NCBI RefSeq assembly: GCF_028435365.1
Contig: NZ_JAGTJJ010000027.1
Coordinates: 1-64,000 of the forward strand
Length of the DNA stretch: 64,000 nucleotides
Reading direction: 5' to 3'
DNA from: Polyangium jinanense
Lineage (GTDB): Bacteria > Myxococcota > Polyangia > Polyangiales > Polyangiaceae
Numbering within the stretch: position 1 is the stretch's first letter; every line of letters starts with the position of its first letter. The notes below the pieces were generated by a model. It was given only the letters and a program-made list of their open reading frames with translations. It was not told where the DNA came from and searched no databases. Position numbers and translations under genes: made by a program. Shown here piece after piece: positions 24,200 to 32,642 of this stretch.

Positions 24200-25102
24200 T
24201 CAGAAGGCGCGCGGCGCCGGGGCCGCGATGATCTCGAAATCGGCGCCGCTGTCTTCCGTGTCCGCGAGGACCTTCCTGCCGTCTTTCTCGGCGACGACCC
24301 GCCGCCGTGCACTCTCGCCGGTGTAGGTCCCGGATGCGAAGACGAACCCCTTGTCGAGCGCCGCGGGCACACGCTTGTAAGCACCGCTCTTTTCGTCCTG
24401 GAGCGCCTCGAAGGCGTCGATGACGAGTGCGTTCGGCACCTTGATACGCGGGCCGAGCTCACTCGCGCCGGGGATGTCGACACGCTCGAGCGTCGCCGGG
24501 TCGTCGGCCCGGAAGATCACCACCGCCGCGCCGAACACCGGCAAGAGCCAGTCGAACCCCCCCGTGAAATGCACACGGACGAGGTTCGGCGCGAGCGGCC
24601 AGTCAGTGTCCTTCATGTCGTCGCGCTCGTTGTACGTCTCGAAATCGGCGTCCGTGAGGTCGATCGTGCTGTCGGGTTGATGGTTCGTCCCGTCCTGCGC
24701 GATGATCAGGCTGGCTCCCGCCGGCACGGGGTGTTCCTGCCCGCTCCCCGGGATTTGCCAGACGCTGTTCAGGTACACGTGCTCGGTATCCGAGGCGAAA
24801 GGCGACGCCTCCTGCCCCGGGTTGATCTCCCCGGCGGGCCCGTACACGTCGCCGATCAGGAGCCCGTCTGCGTACAACGTGCCATTCGCCGCGTTGGAGA
24901 GCTCCAGGAACTGATCGTGGAAGTAATGCTCCCCGGCCGCGCCGGGCGAGCCTGGCCAGTAGACCTCCTCGAACACGAAATCGCCGACGATGGGCGCGGA
25001 CGGAGTGGACCCACCCGCGGTCGGTTCTCCCTCCGCAGGCCCACAACCGGCGAGCCAACCCCACGCAAGCATCGTCGCACACACGAAGCGCTTTCTGCTC
25101 AT
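24200..25102 (-). CDS. Exported lipoprotein, DUF4876-like
   Basis: A 300-residue lipoprotein (LAWGWLAGC, lipid Cys near 20). The pattern VFEEVYWPGSPG .. YFHDQFLELSNAANGTLYADGLLIGDVYG resembles DUF4876, a family found near TonB receptors. It has a lamin-tail-like beta fold (PAGASLIIAQDGTNH). ATG 25102 has only 28 bp to the divergent start at 25131. The name DUF4876 is from memory and moderately secure. By position and shared promoter it belongs to the metal cluster. Confidence 0.65.
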   Translation of the reverse strand: MSRKRFVCATMLAWGWLAGCGPAEGEPTAGGSTPSAPIVGDFVFEEVYWPGSPGAAGEHYFHDQFLELSNAANGTLYADGLLIGDVYGPAGEINPGQEASPFASDTEHVYLNSVWQIPGSGQEHPVPAGASLIIAQDGTNHQPDSTIDLTDADFETYNERDDMKDTDWPLAPNLVRVHFTGGFDWLLPVFGAAVVIFRADDPATLERVDIPGASELGPRIKVPNALVIDAFEALQDEKSGAYKRVPAALDKGFVFASGTYTGESARRRVVAEKDGRKVLADTEDSGADFEIIAAPAPRAF

Positions 25103-25110
25103 GCCCGCAG

Positions 25111-25138
25111 ATGCTAATGTAATTGACATCATGTTACA
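25111..25138. promoter_or_regulatory. 28-bp divergent promoter gap with TGTAA-N11-TTACA palindrome
   Basis: The start codons at 25102 (minus) and 25131 (plus) are only 28 bp apart. The gap holds AATGTA (25116-25121), which could serve as -10 for the minus gene (TACATT), and a palindrome TGTAA (25118-25122) / TTACA (25134-25138) that runs into the plus gene. It lacks the full GTTGCAAC core but is equally AT-rich. Both messages must be leaderless or nearly so. Confidence 0.4.
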
Positions 25139-25655
25139 AGAGCATCCAACCGTTCGCCTCCATCTCGGCGTCCTTTCGCTCGCGCTCTCGCTCGTCACGG
25201 GCGGGTGCGGGACGGACGAGGCCGCGCCTCCCGTCACGGCGGAGCCCCCGCGGATCGAGCTGGGCGCGGGGCGGGTCGATTTCGTCCCGATCCCGCCGGA
25301 CGGCTCCGTGGAGATCGTCTCCGGGCCGCAGGGGGGGTTTCACCTGGAGCTCACGGTCCGCCTCTTTCACCTCGATCCCGAGGGGCTCGTCCTCGACTAC
25401 GACGTCAGCGACGCGGAGACCGGGGCGCTTTTGTCGTTCGCGGCGCAGTACGCCATCAGCGCCGACCGCGTGCTCGACCGCGGCGACCACCTGCTCCGCG
25501 TGGGGGATCGCGCGGTCCTCGTGGTCCCGTCGGCAGAAGCCGCGCGCGGGCGTGTGGCATCCATCACCTGCCGCGCCGTGCACGGCGAAGTCGTGACGGC
25601 GGAAGACGCGCGCGAGGTCACGCTGGTCGACGAGGTCGACGAGCTTGGCCCTTGA
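25131..25655 (+). CDS. Exported lipoprotein of unknown function
   Basis: A 174-residue lipoprotein (LALSLVTGGC, lipid Cys near 24). The mature part is beta-rich (GAGRVDFVPIPPDGSVEIVSGPQGGFHLELTVRLF) and contains a GGFHLEL segment often seen in small periplasmic proteins. No family recognised. It starts at ATG 25131 without a Shine-Dalgarno, inside the divergent promoter gap. By context it is metal-regulated. Confidence 0.55.
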   Translation: MLQEHPTVRLHLGVLSLALSLVTGGCGTDEAAPPVTAEPPRIELGAGRVDFVPIPPDGSVEIVSGPQGGFHLELTVRLFHLDPEGLVLDYDVSDAETGALLSFAAQYAISADRVLDRGDHLLRVGDRAVLVVPSAEAARGRVASITCRAVHGEVVTAEDAREVTLVDEVDELGP

Positions 25656-25657
25656 GT

Positions 25658-25681
25658 ATGCAGTTGCAATTTTGTTGCATC
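25658..25681. promoter_or_regulatory. Proposed metal-regulon operator, site 2
   Basis: ATGCA (25658-25662), then GTTGCAAT (25663-25670), then TTTGTTGCAT (25671-25680): the outer ATGCA/TGCAT pair forms an inverted repeat and the inside contains two GTTGCA cores. It is located just after the lipoprotein stop and 34 bp before the DUF1826 start. Confidence 0.55.
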
Positions 25682-25713
25682 TTACAAACAGCGCGGTAGA
25701 TGGAGGGCTTCCC

Positions 25714-26391
25714 ATGCTCCAGCACGCCTCTCTCCCTTCCTCTTCGCGCCTCGTGGCTCCCGAGGACGGCTCGTTCCGCATCGGCGGTGATAGCGACGTC
25801 CTCACGTCCATCCACGATCCCTCCGTGAACGTCGCCATTTGGGCGCGCCTCCTCCCACCCGACCTCGGCCCCGAAATCGCGGCGCGGGCCAGCCGCAAGG
25901 ACGACTTCGAGGGGATCTTCGACGCCGCGGAGATAAAAGAGGGCCGGCTGTTCGATCCCGCGGACGAGGCGAGCCCGCTCCGCGCGGATGTCGGGCGCCT
26001 GCTCCAGCTCTTCGCGGCTCTCTCAGGCGTGCCGCGCATCCAGGTGTTTTTCGGAGCCGTACGCAACGATCAATGCCGCAAGTTCCACGTGGATTACGTG
26101 CGCCTGCGCCTCGTCACCACGTACCTTGGCCCCGGAACGGAGTGGTTGCCGGAGGACGCCGTATGCCGGGAAGAGCTCGATCTCGCGCCGCCTTCCCCCG
26201 CGGAGGCCAATCGGCGGATCGTGCGTGATGCCAGCAAGATTCGCCGGGCCAACGCAGGCGACGTCGTGCTTCTCAAAGGGGAGCGTTATCCGGACCATGA
26301 ACGGGCGGCGGTGCATCGATCGCCGCCGATCCAGGAGCTCGGCCTCACCCGCGTCGTGCTCGTCGCGACGACCTACGACAAGGGCTCGTGA
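25714..26391 (+). CDS. DUF1826-type protein (full length)
   Basis: A 225-residue soluble protein. The C-terminal motif GDVVLLKGERYPDHERAAVHRSPP (about 182-205) is shared with the short gene at 20904. The central part has FHVDYVRLRLVTTYLGPGTEWLP, a 2OG-oxygenase-like look with an HVD pair and a late H..R, so a metal-dependent oxygenase fold is possible. ATG 25714 is chosen for the GGAGGG 7 bases upstream; the operator at 25658 excludes a longer start. DUF1826 genes are known neighbours of COG0523 genes in zinc regulons (recalled knowledge). Confidence 0.75.
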   Translation: MLQHASLPSSSRLVAPEDGSFRIGGDSDVLTSIHDPSVNVAIWARLLPPDLGPEIAARASRKDDFEGIFDAAEIKEGRLFDPADEASPLRADVGRLLQLFAALSGVPRIQVFFGAVRNDQCRKFHVDYVRLRLVTTYLGPGTEWLPEDAVCREELDLAPPSPAEANRRIVRDASKIRRANAGDVVLLKGERYPDHERAAVHRSPPIQELGLTRVVLVATTYDKGS

Positions 26392-26412
26392 TCGCGCTCC
26401 AGCAACAGCATC

Positions 26413-26426
26413 ATAGTTGCAACTGT
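26413..26426. promoter_or_regulatory. Proposed metal-regulon operator, site 3 (ATAGTTGCAACTGT)
   Basis: One mismatch from site 1 over 14 bp, including an identical ATAGTTGCAACT. It lies 114 bp before the Cys-rich lipoprotein gene at 26540. Sites 1, 3 and 4 also share a flanking GCATC on one side. Confidence 0.65.
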
Positions 26427-26539
26427 AACATCGGCCTGCTAGGGTCTGCCCCGGACGCGGACGTCTCCCTCCTCCACGCGCGGCCCTCTCTGCCAGCGTT
26501 GGTGACGTCCGCGCCCTTTTTCTTTTCCAAAGGAGTGTC

Positions 26540-27127
26540 ATGCGAATTCTCAGGTGGATGCTGATCGCGTCCCTCGTGATGGGCGCCTTCGGCTGCGAGG
26601 ACGGTGGAAGCAATGGCCAGGGCGGCGGCGGTGGGCAGGGCGGGACAGGCGGCCAGGGCGGCGCCGGCGGCGGCCAGGGCGGGACAGGCGGAGCAGGCGG
26701 CGAGGGTGGCGGAGGCGGCGGATCCGGCGGATCCATCACGCCTGCGTGCTTCACGGGCACGGCGACGTGCAATCCGCTGACGAACGCGGGGTGCATGGGT
26801 GCGGGCGAAGCCTGCGACTTCGGGGAAAAACAGGGCAAGCCAGGGTTCTCTTGTTACCCGCCCCCGAACGAGGCCAAGGAGGGCGAGGCGTGTAACAATG
26901 CCAGCGGCCCCTTCTGCGCGCCGACGTTGCATTGTTACGGCACGTGCAAGAAGTTCTGCTGCGCGAGTGCCGAGTGCGCCCAAGGCGAGACGTGCGAGCC
27001 ATTCGACGCGGCGCTCGGGACGCTCGGCTTCTGCCGTGATCCGAGCGCCTGCTCACCCGCGGGCGGGCCTTGCCAGAAGCCCGAGGATTGCTGCTCGATG
27101 GATTGCCACGTGGACCATTGCCACTGA
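26540..27127 (+). CDS. Cys-rich lipoprotein with Gly-rich linker
   Basis: A 195-residue lipoprotein (SLVMGAFGC, Cys19), a long GGxGG linker (about residues 24-65), then a domain with about 20 cysteines ending in CCSMDCHVDHCH. The Cys/His ending could bind zinc, which fits the operator upstream, but similar Cys-rich domains are common in myxobacterial surface proteins and may just be disulfide-bonded. AAAGGAG precedes the ATG. Confidence 0.7.
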   Translation: MRILRWMLIASLVMGAFGCEDGGSNGQGGGGGQGGTGGQGGAGGGQGGTGGAGGEGGGGGGSGGSITPACFTGTATCNPLTNAGCMGAGEACDFGEKQGKPGFSCYPPPNEAKEGEACNNASGPFCAPTLHCYGTCKKFCCASAECAQGETCEPFDAALGTLGFCRDPSACSPAGGPCQKPEDCCSMDCHVDHCH

Positions 27128-27135
27128 GCGGATCC

Positions 27136-28428
27136 TCAGTGCGCGCCGGGCGCGAGGTCGATGTTCCTCGCGTCGAGCCCAAGCACCACGATCCCGCTCG
27201 GCGCGCCTCCGAGGACGTGCCGCTCGACCATCACGAGCGGCTCGGCGTCGATCTCCAGGACCTCACCCGAGCCGGGTGCCGTCACGAATACCCGATCGGG
27301 CATGAGCGCGAGCCCGTGCCTCGGCCCCTGCCCCTCGCAGGCGAACGGCGGAACGATGCCGTCGAGCATTGTAATCGCACCTGTCGCGAGCTCGATCCGC
27401 CGAAGGGCGCCATCGCTCGTTAAGGCGAAAAGCGCCTCGCCGCGCGGCTCGATCCCGAAGAGGCACGTCTCTGCGCCCACGTCGAAGCGCGCCGAGGCTC
27501 CCGTGCCTGCATCGATACGAAACACGGCCGCAGGGCCGAGATTGCCGACGACGATGCCGCTCGGGCCATGCCCCACGAGAGCGCACGCAGGGCCGTCTCC
27601 GGGATATGGCCACTTGGTGCCGATCATGCCCTCGCCGCCCTCGGATGGCTCCACGACGAGCACACCGTCCTCGCATGCGAAGGCCACGCGGCGTTCGACG
27701 GGTGCCGCCCCCGAAAGCGCGGGGCAGCTCGGCAGGATCACCTCCGCGCTGCCGCTGTCGTTCACGAACGAGACGCCCTCGGCTCGCCCTTCCGGGTCGC
27801 CCGGAAGGGGGCGCGTGACGAGGGCGCCTCCCTCCACGGCCGCCGCCGCCCCGCGATGGGGCGCCTCTGCGACGAACCACTTCGGCACCGGCGTCTCGCC
27901 ACGAATCCGGAGCGCCTCCTCCGAGACCACGGCGGCTTGCGCAGGTGCTCCGTCCGCCGCCGATCCCTCGAAGAAAAGCGCGACCTGCCCCGCGCTGGAG
28001 AGGACGGCCCCCGGCGCCGCGCCCTCGATCGTGAGCTCGTGCAGGCTCGGCTCGAATTTATAGATGTGGAGGTGGTCGTCGTGCGGCGCGACGGACACAC
28101 CCGCGCGCAAGAAATGCCCTTCGCCCCGCCCGGAGGAGATCAGCACCGCGAAATCGCCGGACTCCGTCGCGTGCATCGATACGGGGCCGTCCCCTGGGAG
28201 CGCAGCCATCCACGCGTCCTCTGCGACGTCGAAGATCGAGAGCGCGCCCGAAACGCCATCCGCGACGGCCACCCGCGCGCGGCGCCAAGAGGGGTGGCGG
28301 GCTTCGACAGCCGCCGCGGGACCCGCGGCTTCGCCGTCGGGACCACACGCCGCCCCCACGAGCGCGGAAAGGACGAACCCGAGGCGCGACAAACCAGCAC
28401 GTTTCGTATGAAAAAACCGGTCGAGCAT
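27136..28428 (-). CDS. AztD-like beta-propeller lipoprotein, putative zinc chaperone
   Basis: A 430-residue lipoprotein (SALVGAAC, lipid Cys28). The mature part has repeated four-strand blades (VADGVSGALSIFDVAEDAWMAALP, VSMHATESGDFAVLIS, GIVVGNLGPAAVFRID), so a propeller. A metal-type cluster HDDHLH at 116-121, followed by IYKFEPSLHE, resembles AztD, the periplasmic zinc-handling propeller of ABC zinc uptake systems. No ABC transporter genes are next to it, however. It is divergent from the TonB receptor across an operator site. Confidence 0.65.
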   Translation of the reverse strand: MLDRFFHTKRAGLSRLGFVLSALVGAACGPDGEAAGPAAAVEARHPSWRRARVAVADGVSGALSIFDVAEDAWMAALPGDGPVSMHATESGDFAVLISSGRGEGHFLRAGVSVAPHDDHLHIYKFEPSLHELTIEGAAPGAVLSSAGQVALFFEGSAADGAPAQAAVVSEEALRIRGETPVPKWFVAEAPHRGAAAAVEGGALVTRPLPGDPEGRAEGVSFVNDSGSAEVILPSCPALSGAAPVERRVAFACEDGVLVVEPSEGGEGMIGTKWPYPGDGPACALVGHGPSGIVVGNLGPAAVFRIDAGTGASARFDVGAETCLFGIEPRGEALFALTSDGALRRIELATGAITMLDGIVPPFACEGQGPRHGLALMPDRVFVTAPGSGEVLEIDAEPLVMVERHVLGGAPSGIVVLGLDARNIDLAPGAH

Positions 28429-28454
28429 CCGCTCGTTCCTATCACGCGCAGATT

Positions 28455-28468
28455 GTTGTTGCAACTCA
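28455..28468. promoter_or_regulatory. Proposed metal-regulon operator, site 4
   Basis: GTTGTTGCAACTCA in the 104-bp gap between the divergent AztD-like gene (start 28428) and the receptor gene. Core GTTGCAAC at 28458-28465. It is flanked by AGATGC, the reverse complement of the GCATC seen beside sites 1 and 3. Confidence 0.55.
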
Positions 28469-28532
28469 GATGCTTTAGCAGTACAGACCACCCACCGTGA
28501 CCCTCGGTTCGTCTGGGAAAGGACAGGCCCCG

Positions 28533-30860
28533 ATGTGGGCTCGTGTCGCGAGGTGCTGCGCGCGCCGGTTCGTGCCGGTGGTGCTTGCCTGCGCGCCGGG
28601 GCTCGCGTCCGCGGACGAGCTCTCGCCGCCGGCGAAGGACGCGCCCCTCGCGACAAACGCGCCGGCCGGCGTGTACGTGGGGCCGCCGCGCAAGAATGCG
28701 GCCTCGAATGAGCCCATCAGCGAGACGAAAAAGCCGGCGACGAGCAGGCCAGACGAGCCTGGGGAGCCGCCCGGCGAGGTGGTCGTGCTCGGTTCGTCAC
28801 GGCCGCCGCCGCCCAGCGCGGCCGGGGATCACCGCATCCGCGTGGGGCAACTCGCCGACGTGCCGCGGCGCTCGGCCGAGCAATTGCTGACGCTCGCGCC
28901 CGGGTTTCTCCTGCAAAACCATGGCGGCGAGGGGCACCCGTCGGCGATCTTTCTGCGGGGCTTCAGCGCGGCCGAGGGGCAAGACCTCGAGATGTCCGTG
29001 GGCGGCATCCCGCTGAACGAGCCATCGAACGCGCACGGTCACGGATACGCCGATACGCATTTCGTGATCCCGGAGCTCGTGGAGGAACTGCGCGTGGTGG
29101 AAGGCCCCTTCGACCCACGCCAGGGTGATTTCGCGGTCGCCGGGTCGGTCGCGTACACGCTCGGGCTCGCAGAGCGGGGGCTCGTCGTGCAGGCGGGTCT
29201 CGGCTCGTTCGATACGAAGCGCCTCCTCCTGCTGTGGGGCCCCGGGGGCGCGCCGCGCGGGACGTTCGTCGGCCTTTCCGTGACCGACAGCGACGGGTTC
29301 GGGCGGAACCGCGCGAGCACGGCGGCCCGCTCGATGGCGCAATACGAGCACCGTTTCGGCGACGGGCGGCTCGTCGCGCTCGTCTCGGCGTACACGACAC
29401 GCTTCGACGGCGCGGGTGTGGTGCGTCAGGACGATTTCGAGGCACGCAGGCTCGATTGCCCCAAAGACCACGACAGCCAGTTCTTCTGCACCTACGACCC
29501 GAACCAGGGCGGCGCGACGGCGCGGCTCGACGCATCCCTCCGATTCGAGCACAAGGGCACGCGCGAGGAACATGCGCACCAGGTCTTCGCCACGATCCGA
29601 AAGACCCGGCTCCGCGAGAACTTCACGGGGTTCGTCACGGACATGCGTCCCTCGGGCGAACCGCAGCGCGGGGACGGGACAGAGCAGATCTACGATGCGA
29701 CGACGTTCGGCGCGCGGGGGAGTTTTACGAGGGCCGCGGACGCGTGGGGACATAGGCAATCGCTGGAGCTCGGTTATTTCGCGCGGCACGATCGGGGCGA
29801 CACCCTGCAGCGGAGGCTCCGGCGGGTGGGCGGTGTGCCGTACCGTGTGGATTTCGAGAGCGGCCTCGCGCTCACGAACATCGCGGGATACGCGGCGGGC
29901 AAGCTCCGGCCCGCGTCGTGGCTCACGCTCCGCGGCGGGATCCGGCTCGATACATTCGGCTTCGTGGTCGAGGATCGGAACAAGCCCGAGAAGGATCGCA
30001 GCGGTTCGCGGGAGCCGTCGGATACCATCGAGGCCTTCGGGATCACGCTCGGGCCCCGCGCTTCCTTGGAGATCAGCCTCGCGAGGGGGCTCGCGTGGAT
30101 GACGAGTTACGGCGCCGGATCGCGTTCGAGCGACGCGCAAGCGCTCTCGGACGGCGAGAGCGCGCCGTTTGCCCGGGTCCACGCTTTCGAGACGGGCGTG
30201 GTCTTCGAGCGATCCGAGGGGAAGACGCTCGACGTCTCTGCGCGAGCGCTCGCTTATTTTACGCGCGTGGATCGGGATCTCGTATTCGACGCGGCGCGCG
30301 GGCGTAATGTCCTCGTGGGGACGTCGAACCGGTTCGGCGCGTCAATCTCCGGGCGGCTCACTTCACGCGCGGGCATCGACACGCAGGGGAGCTTGACGTA
30401 CGCGGAGGCCCACCTGCCCGAGGCGGGCGCGCCGTGGTATGCGATCACCAGCGGCAAGCGGCTCCCCTACATCCCCCGCTGGGTGGCGCGGCTGGATACC
30501 TCGCTCCGCAAGGACCTCCAGATCTCGGGCGTGCGCCTCCGCGCCACGGGCGCGCTCGGAACGACGTACGTGGCGCCGCGGCCCCTGCCGCTCGAGCAGT
30601 TCGGCCACGAGATCTTCACGGTCGATATCGCGGCGCGCCTCCGGTATCGCTTCGTCGAGGTGGGAATCGAGGCGACGAACGTGCTCGATCGGCGCAACCG
30701 AGCGGCCGAGTTCAATTACCCGTCGAATTTCAGCTTGCCCGACGCGCCGGCTTCGCGGCTCGCGCACCCGCATTTCGCGGCAGCGCCGCCGCGGCAGATC
30801 CTGGGGACGATTCGTTTCCATCTGGAGGCGGCGAAGGGCGAGGAGGAGGCTCTGCGATGA
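28533..30860 (+). CDS. TonB-dependent outer-membrane receptor
   Basis: About 775 residues. The signal peptide (RFVPVVLACAPGLASA) is followed by a Pro-rich stretch, then the plug domain (RSAEQLLTLAPGFLLQNHGGEGHPSAIFLRGFSAAEGQDLEMSVGGIPLNEPSN, ELVEELRVVEGPFDPRQGDFAVAGSV) and a roughly 22-strand barrel to the end (VGIEATNVLDRRNRAAEFNYPSNF .. ILGTIRFHLE). The plug has NAHGHGYADTHF, a His cluster that could bind metal. A GTG at 28497 would lengthen the N-terminus, but ATG 28533 begins a proper signal. With the operator and neighbours, a zinc or metal-chelate substrate is inferred. Confidence 0.88.
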   Translation: MWARVARCCARRFVPVVLACAPGLASADELSPPAKDAPLATNAPAGVYVGPPRKNAASNEPISETKKPATSRPDEPGEPPGEVVVLGSSRPPPPSAAGDHRIRVGQLADVPRRSAEQLLTLAPGFLLQNHGGEGHPSAIFLRGFSAAEGQDLEMSVGGIPLNEPSNAHGHGYADTHFVIPELVEELRVVEGPFDPRQGDFAVAGSVAYTLGLAERGLVVQAGLGSFDTKRLLLLWGPGGAPRGTFVGLSVTDSDGFGRNRASTAARSMAQYEHRFGDGRLVALVSAYTTRFDGAGVVRQDDFEARRLDCPKDHDSQFFCTYDPNQGGATARLDASLRFEHKGTREEHAHQVFATIRKTRLRENFTGFVTDMRPSGEPQRGDGTEQIYDATTFGARGSFTRAADAWGHRQSLELGYFARHDRGDTLQRRLRRVGGVPYRVDFESGLALTNIAGYAAGKLRPASWLTLRGGIRLDTFGFVVEDRNKPEKDRSGSREPSDTIEAFGITLGPRASLEISLARGLAWMTSYGAGSRSSDAQALSDGESAPFARVHAFETGVVFERSEGKTLDVSARALAYFTRVDRDLVFDAARGRNVLVGTSNRFGASISGRLTSRAGIDTQGSLTYAEAHLPEAGAPWYAITSGKRLPYIPRWVARLDTSLRKDLQISGVRLRATGALGTTYVAPRPLPLEQFGHEIFTVDIAARLRYRFVEVGIEATNVLDRRNRAAEFNYPSNFSLPDAPASRLAHPHFAAAPPRQILGTIRFHLEAAKGEEEALR

Positions 30861-31687
30861 ACTTCGACCCTCGTTTCGCGTTCGCGCTCTTCGCCTTCGG
30901 GGGACTCGGCTCTGCCGGCTGCGATCTGCCGAGCGGAACCGGCGGGCGCGCGATCGAATTCGAGATGCAGCTCGGCGCGGCGTCGAAGCCGGGGCTCCCG
31001 ATCGGCTCATTCGAGACGAGCACCGGCTGGAAGGTCGAGCTCGGGGAGGCCCTTGTGGCAATCGGGCCCGTGTACGTCCACGAGAATCCGCCGCCGCTCG
31101 CGGGGCTCGTGGCGCCGAGGGGCAAATCTTTGTCCGGCATGCTGTGGGACGTGGTGGTCCCTGACGCGCATGCCCACGCAGGGGACCAGCATTTCGACGG
31201 CGGCGAGGTGAAGGGGGAATGGTTGGATCAGCGCGCCTTCGACGTGCTCGACCCCGGCGGCGTCCGTATCGGCCCCGTGCCAGGGACGGAGGGGCGCGCG
31301 CGTTCCCTGTCGATCCGGCTCGATCCGCCACGCGCGTCGATCGGGGGCGACGGCGCCGCCTTGCACGGCCATCACGCATACGTGATCGGCGTGGCGGAGA
31401 AGGACGGGCTCGTCATCCCCTTCGAGGGGGGGCTCGACATCGAGGAGGAGGGCACGAAGCGCAGCGTCGACGGCATTCCCCTCGACGTGTCGCTCGGCGA
31501 CGGCACTATCGTGGGGATCGTGATCCACCCGAGCGCCTGGTTCAACGGCGCCCATTTCGACCGGCTGACGGAGAAAAACGCGGCAGGGCGGTTCGTGATC
31601 ACGCCCGAGAGCCAGGTGCGAACGGCCTGGTTCCTGGGCGCCCGGAGTTTTTCCGCATTCTCGGCGGAGACGCGCGGTGCGCAGTGA
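30857..31687 (+). CDS. His-rich lipoprotein, metal-binding candidate
   Basis: A 276-residue lipoprotein (GGLGSAGC, Cys22), overlapping the receptor stop by 4 bp and so co-translated with it. Histidine clusters DAHAHAGDQHFDGG (near 103-114) and LHGHHAYVIG suggest metal binding outside the cytoplasm. The opening pattern GWKVELGEALVAIGPVYVH recurs in the next gene as GWTMQFSKVLVSFGGLDLH, so the two are distant paralogues. It probably presents metal to the receptor or stores it; that is inference. Confidence 0.7.
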   Translation: MNFDPRFAFALFAFGGLGSAGCDLPSGTGGRAIEFEMQLGAASKPGLPIGSFETSTGWKVELGEALVAIGPVYVHENPPPLAGLVAPRGKSLSGMLWDVVVPDAHAHAGDQHFDGGEVKGEWLDQRAFDVLDPGGVRIGPVPGTEGRARSLSIRLDPPRASIGGDGAALHGHHAYVIGVAEKDGLVIPFEGGLDIEEEGTKRSVDGIPLDVSLGDGTIVGIVIHPSAWFNGAHFDRLTEKNAAGRFVITPESQVRTAWFLGARSFSAFSAETRGAQ

Positions 31688-31732
31688 GGCGGATCTGCCG
31701 CCCCTCGGCGCGTCCAATCGGAGGACATGACG

Positions 31733-32635
31733 ATGAAAACGATGATCGGGTTCGTCCTTTCTCTTTTCTCTGCAATCGTGATGGGCTGCGACGGGGAGGA
31801 CGCCTCGAGCGGCGCGGGCGCGCTCGCCGTCCGGATCACGGGCGAGGACGCGGCGAAGACGGGGTTCCCGGTCGAGGAGGAGGGCGAGACGATTGCCTTC
31901 GCGGATGGATGGACCATGCAGTTTTCGAAGGTGCTCGTCTCGTTCGGGGGGCTGGACCTGCACCGCGCGGACGGCGCAGTGGCAATCGAATCGAAAGGGT
32001 GGTGGGTAGCCGATCTCCACGCCGGAGACGCGTCCTTGCCGGTGTTCGAAGCGCTCGAGGCGAGGCGCTGGGATCGGTTCGGCTACGAGATCGCCGCGCC
32101 CGACGCGAGCGCCATGGCCCTCGGCAGCGTCGCCCAGGCCGACGTGCAAGCCATGATCGACGGAAAATTCAATTATTGGATGGAAGGGACGGCGACCAGA
32201 GCCGGTGATACCTACACATTCGCCTGGGGCCTCTCGAACCCGACCCGGAATACGAATTGCACGAACGGGCTCGACGGGACAGACGGAGTGGTCATCCGGA
32301 GCAACACGACGACCGAGGCGGAAATCACGATTCACCTCGACCATCTCTTCTGGGACACGCTCGGCACCGAGGAGGCATCGCTCCGCTTCGACGCGTTCGC
32401 GGCAGCCGCCGGGGCCGACAAGGAAATTTCGCTCGAGGATCTCGCGACACAGGCGTTGTCGGACCTGAAGGGACTCGACGGAATGCCACTCGTAGACGCC
32501 GAGGGCAAGCCAATCGTCTACAACCCCGGGAGCGTGCCGCTCGCCTCGCAGGACCTCCTGTCCTTCATGCTCGCATCGTCAGCGTCAATGGGCCACCTCA
32601 ACGGCGAGGGGCTCTGCACGGTCGGCCCCCTGTGA
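31733..32635 (+). CDS. Exported lipoprotein, paralogue of the previous gene
   Basis: A 300-residue lipoprotein (SAIVMGC, Cys19). ATG 31733 is chosen over 31727 because GGAGG then has 8-base spacing. It shares the DGW..F..vLVsfGg pattern with the gene at 30857 but is poorer in His. Other parts (FNYWMEGTATRAGDTYTFAWGLSNPTRN, EITIHLDHLFWDTLG) resemble myxobacterial lipoproteins in which a calculated energy or metal site is unknown. Last gene of the receptor operon. Confidence 0.6.
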   Translation: MKTMIGFVLSLFSAIVMGCDGEDASSGAGALAVRITGEDAAKTGFPVEEEGETIAFADGWTMQFSKVLVSFGGLDLHRADGAVAIESKGWWVADLHAGDASLPVFEALEARRWDRFGYEIAAPDASAMALGSVAQADVQAMIDGKFNYWMEGTATRAGDTYTFAWGLSNPTRNTNCTNGLDGTDGVVIRSNTTTEAEITIHLDHLFWDTLGTEEASLRFDAFAAAAGADKEISLEDLATQALSDLKGLDGMPLVDAEGKPIVYNPGSVPLASQDLLSFMLASSASMGHLNGEGLCTVGPL

Positions 32636-32642
32636 CCTCCAG

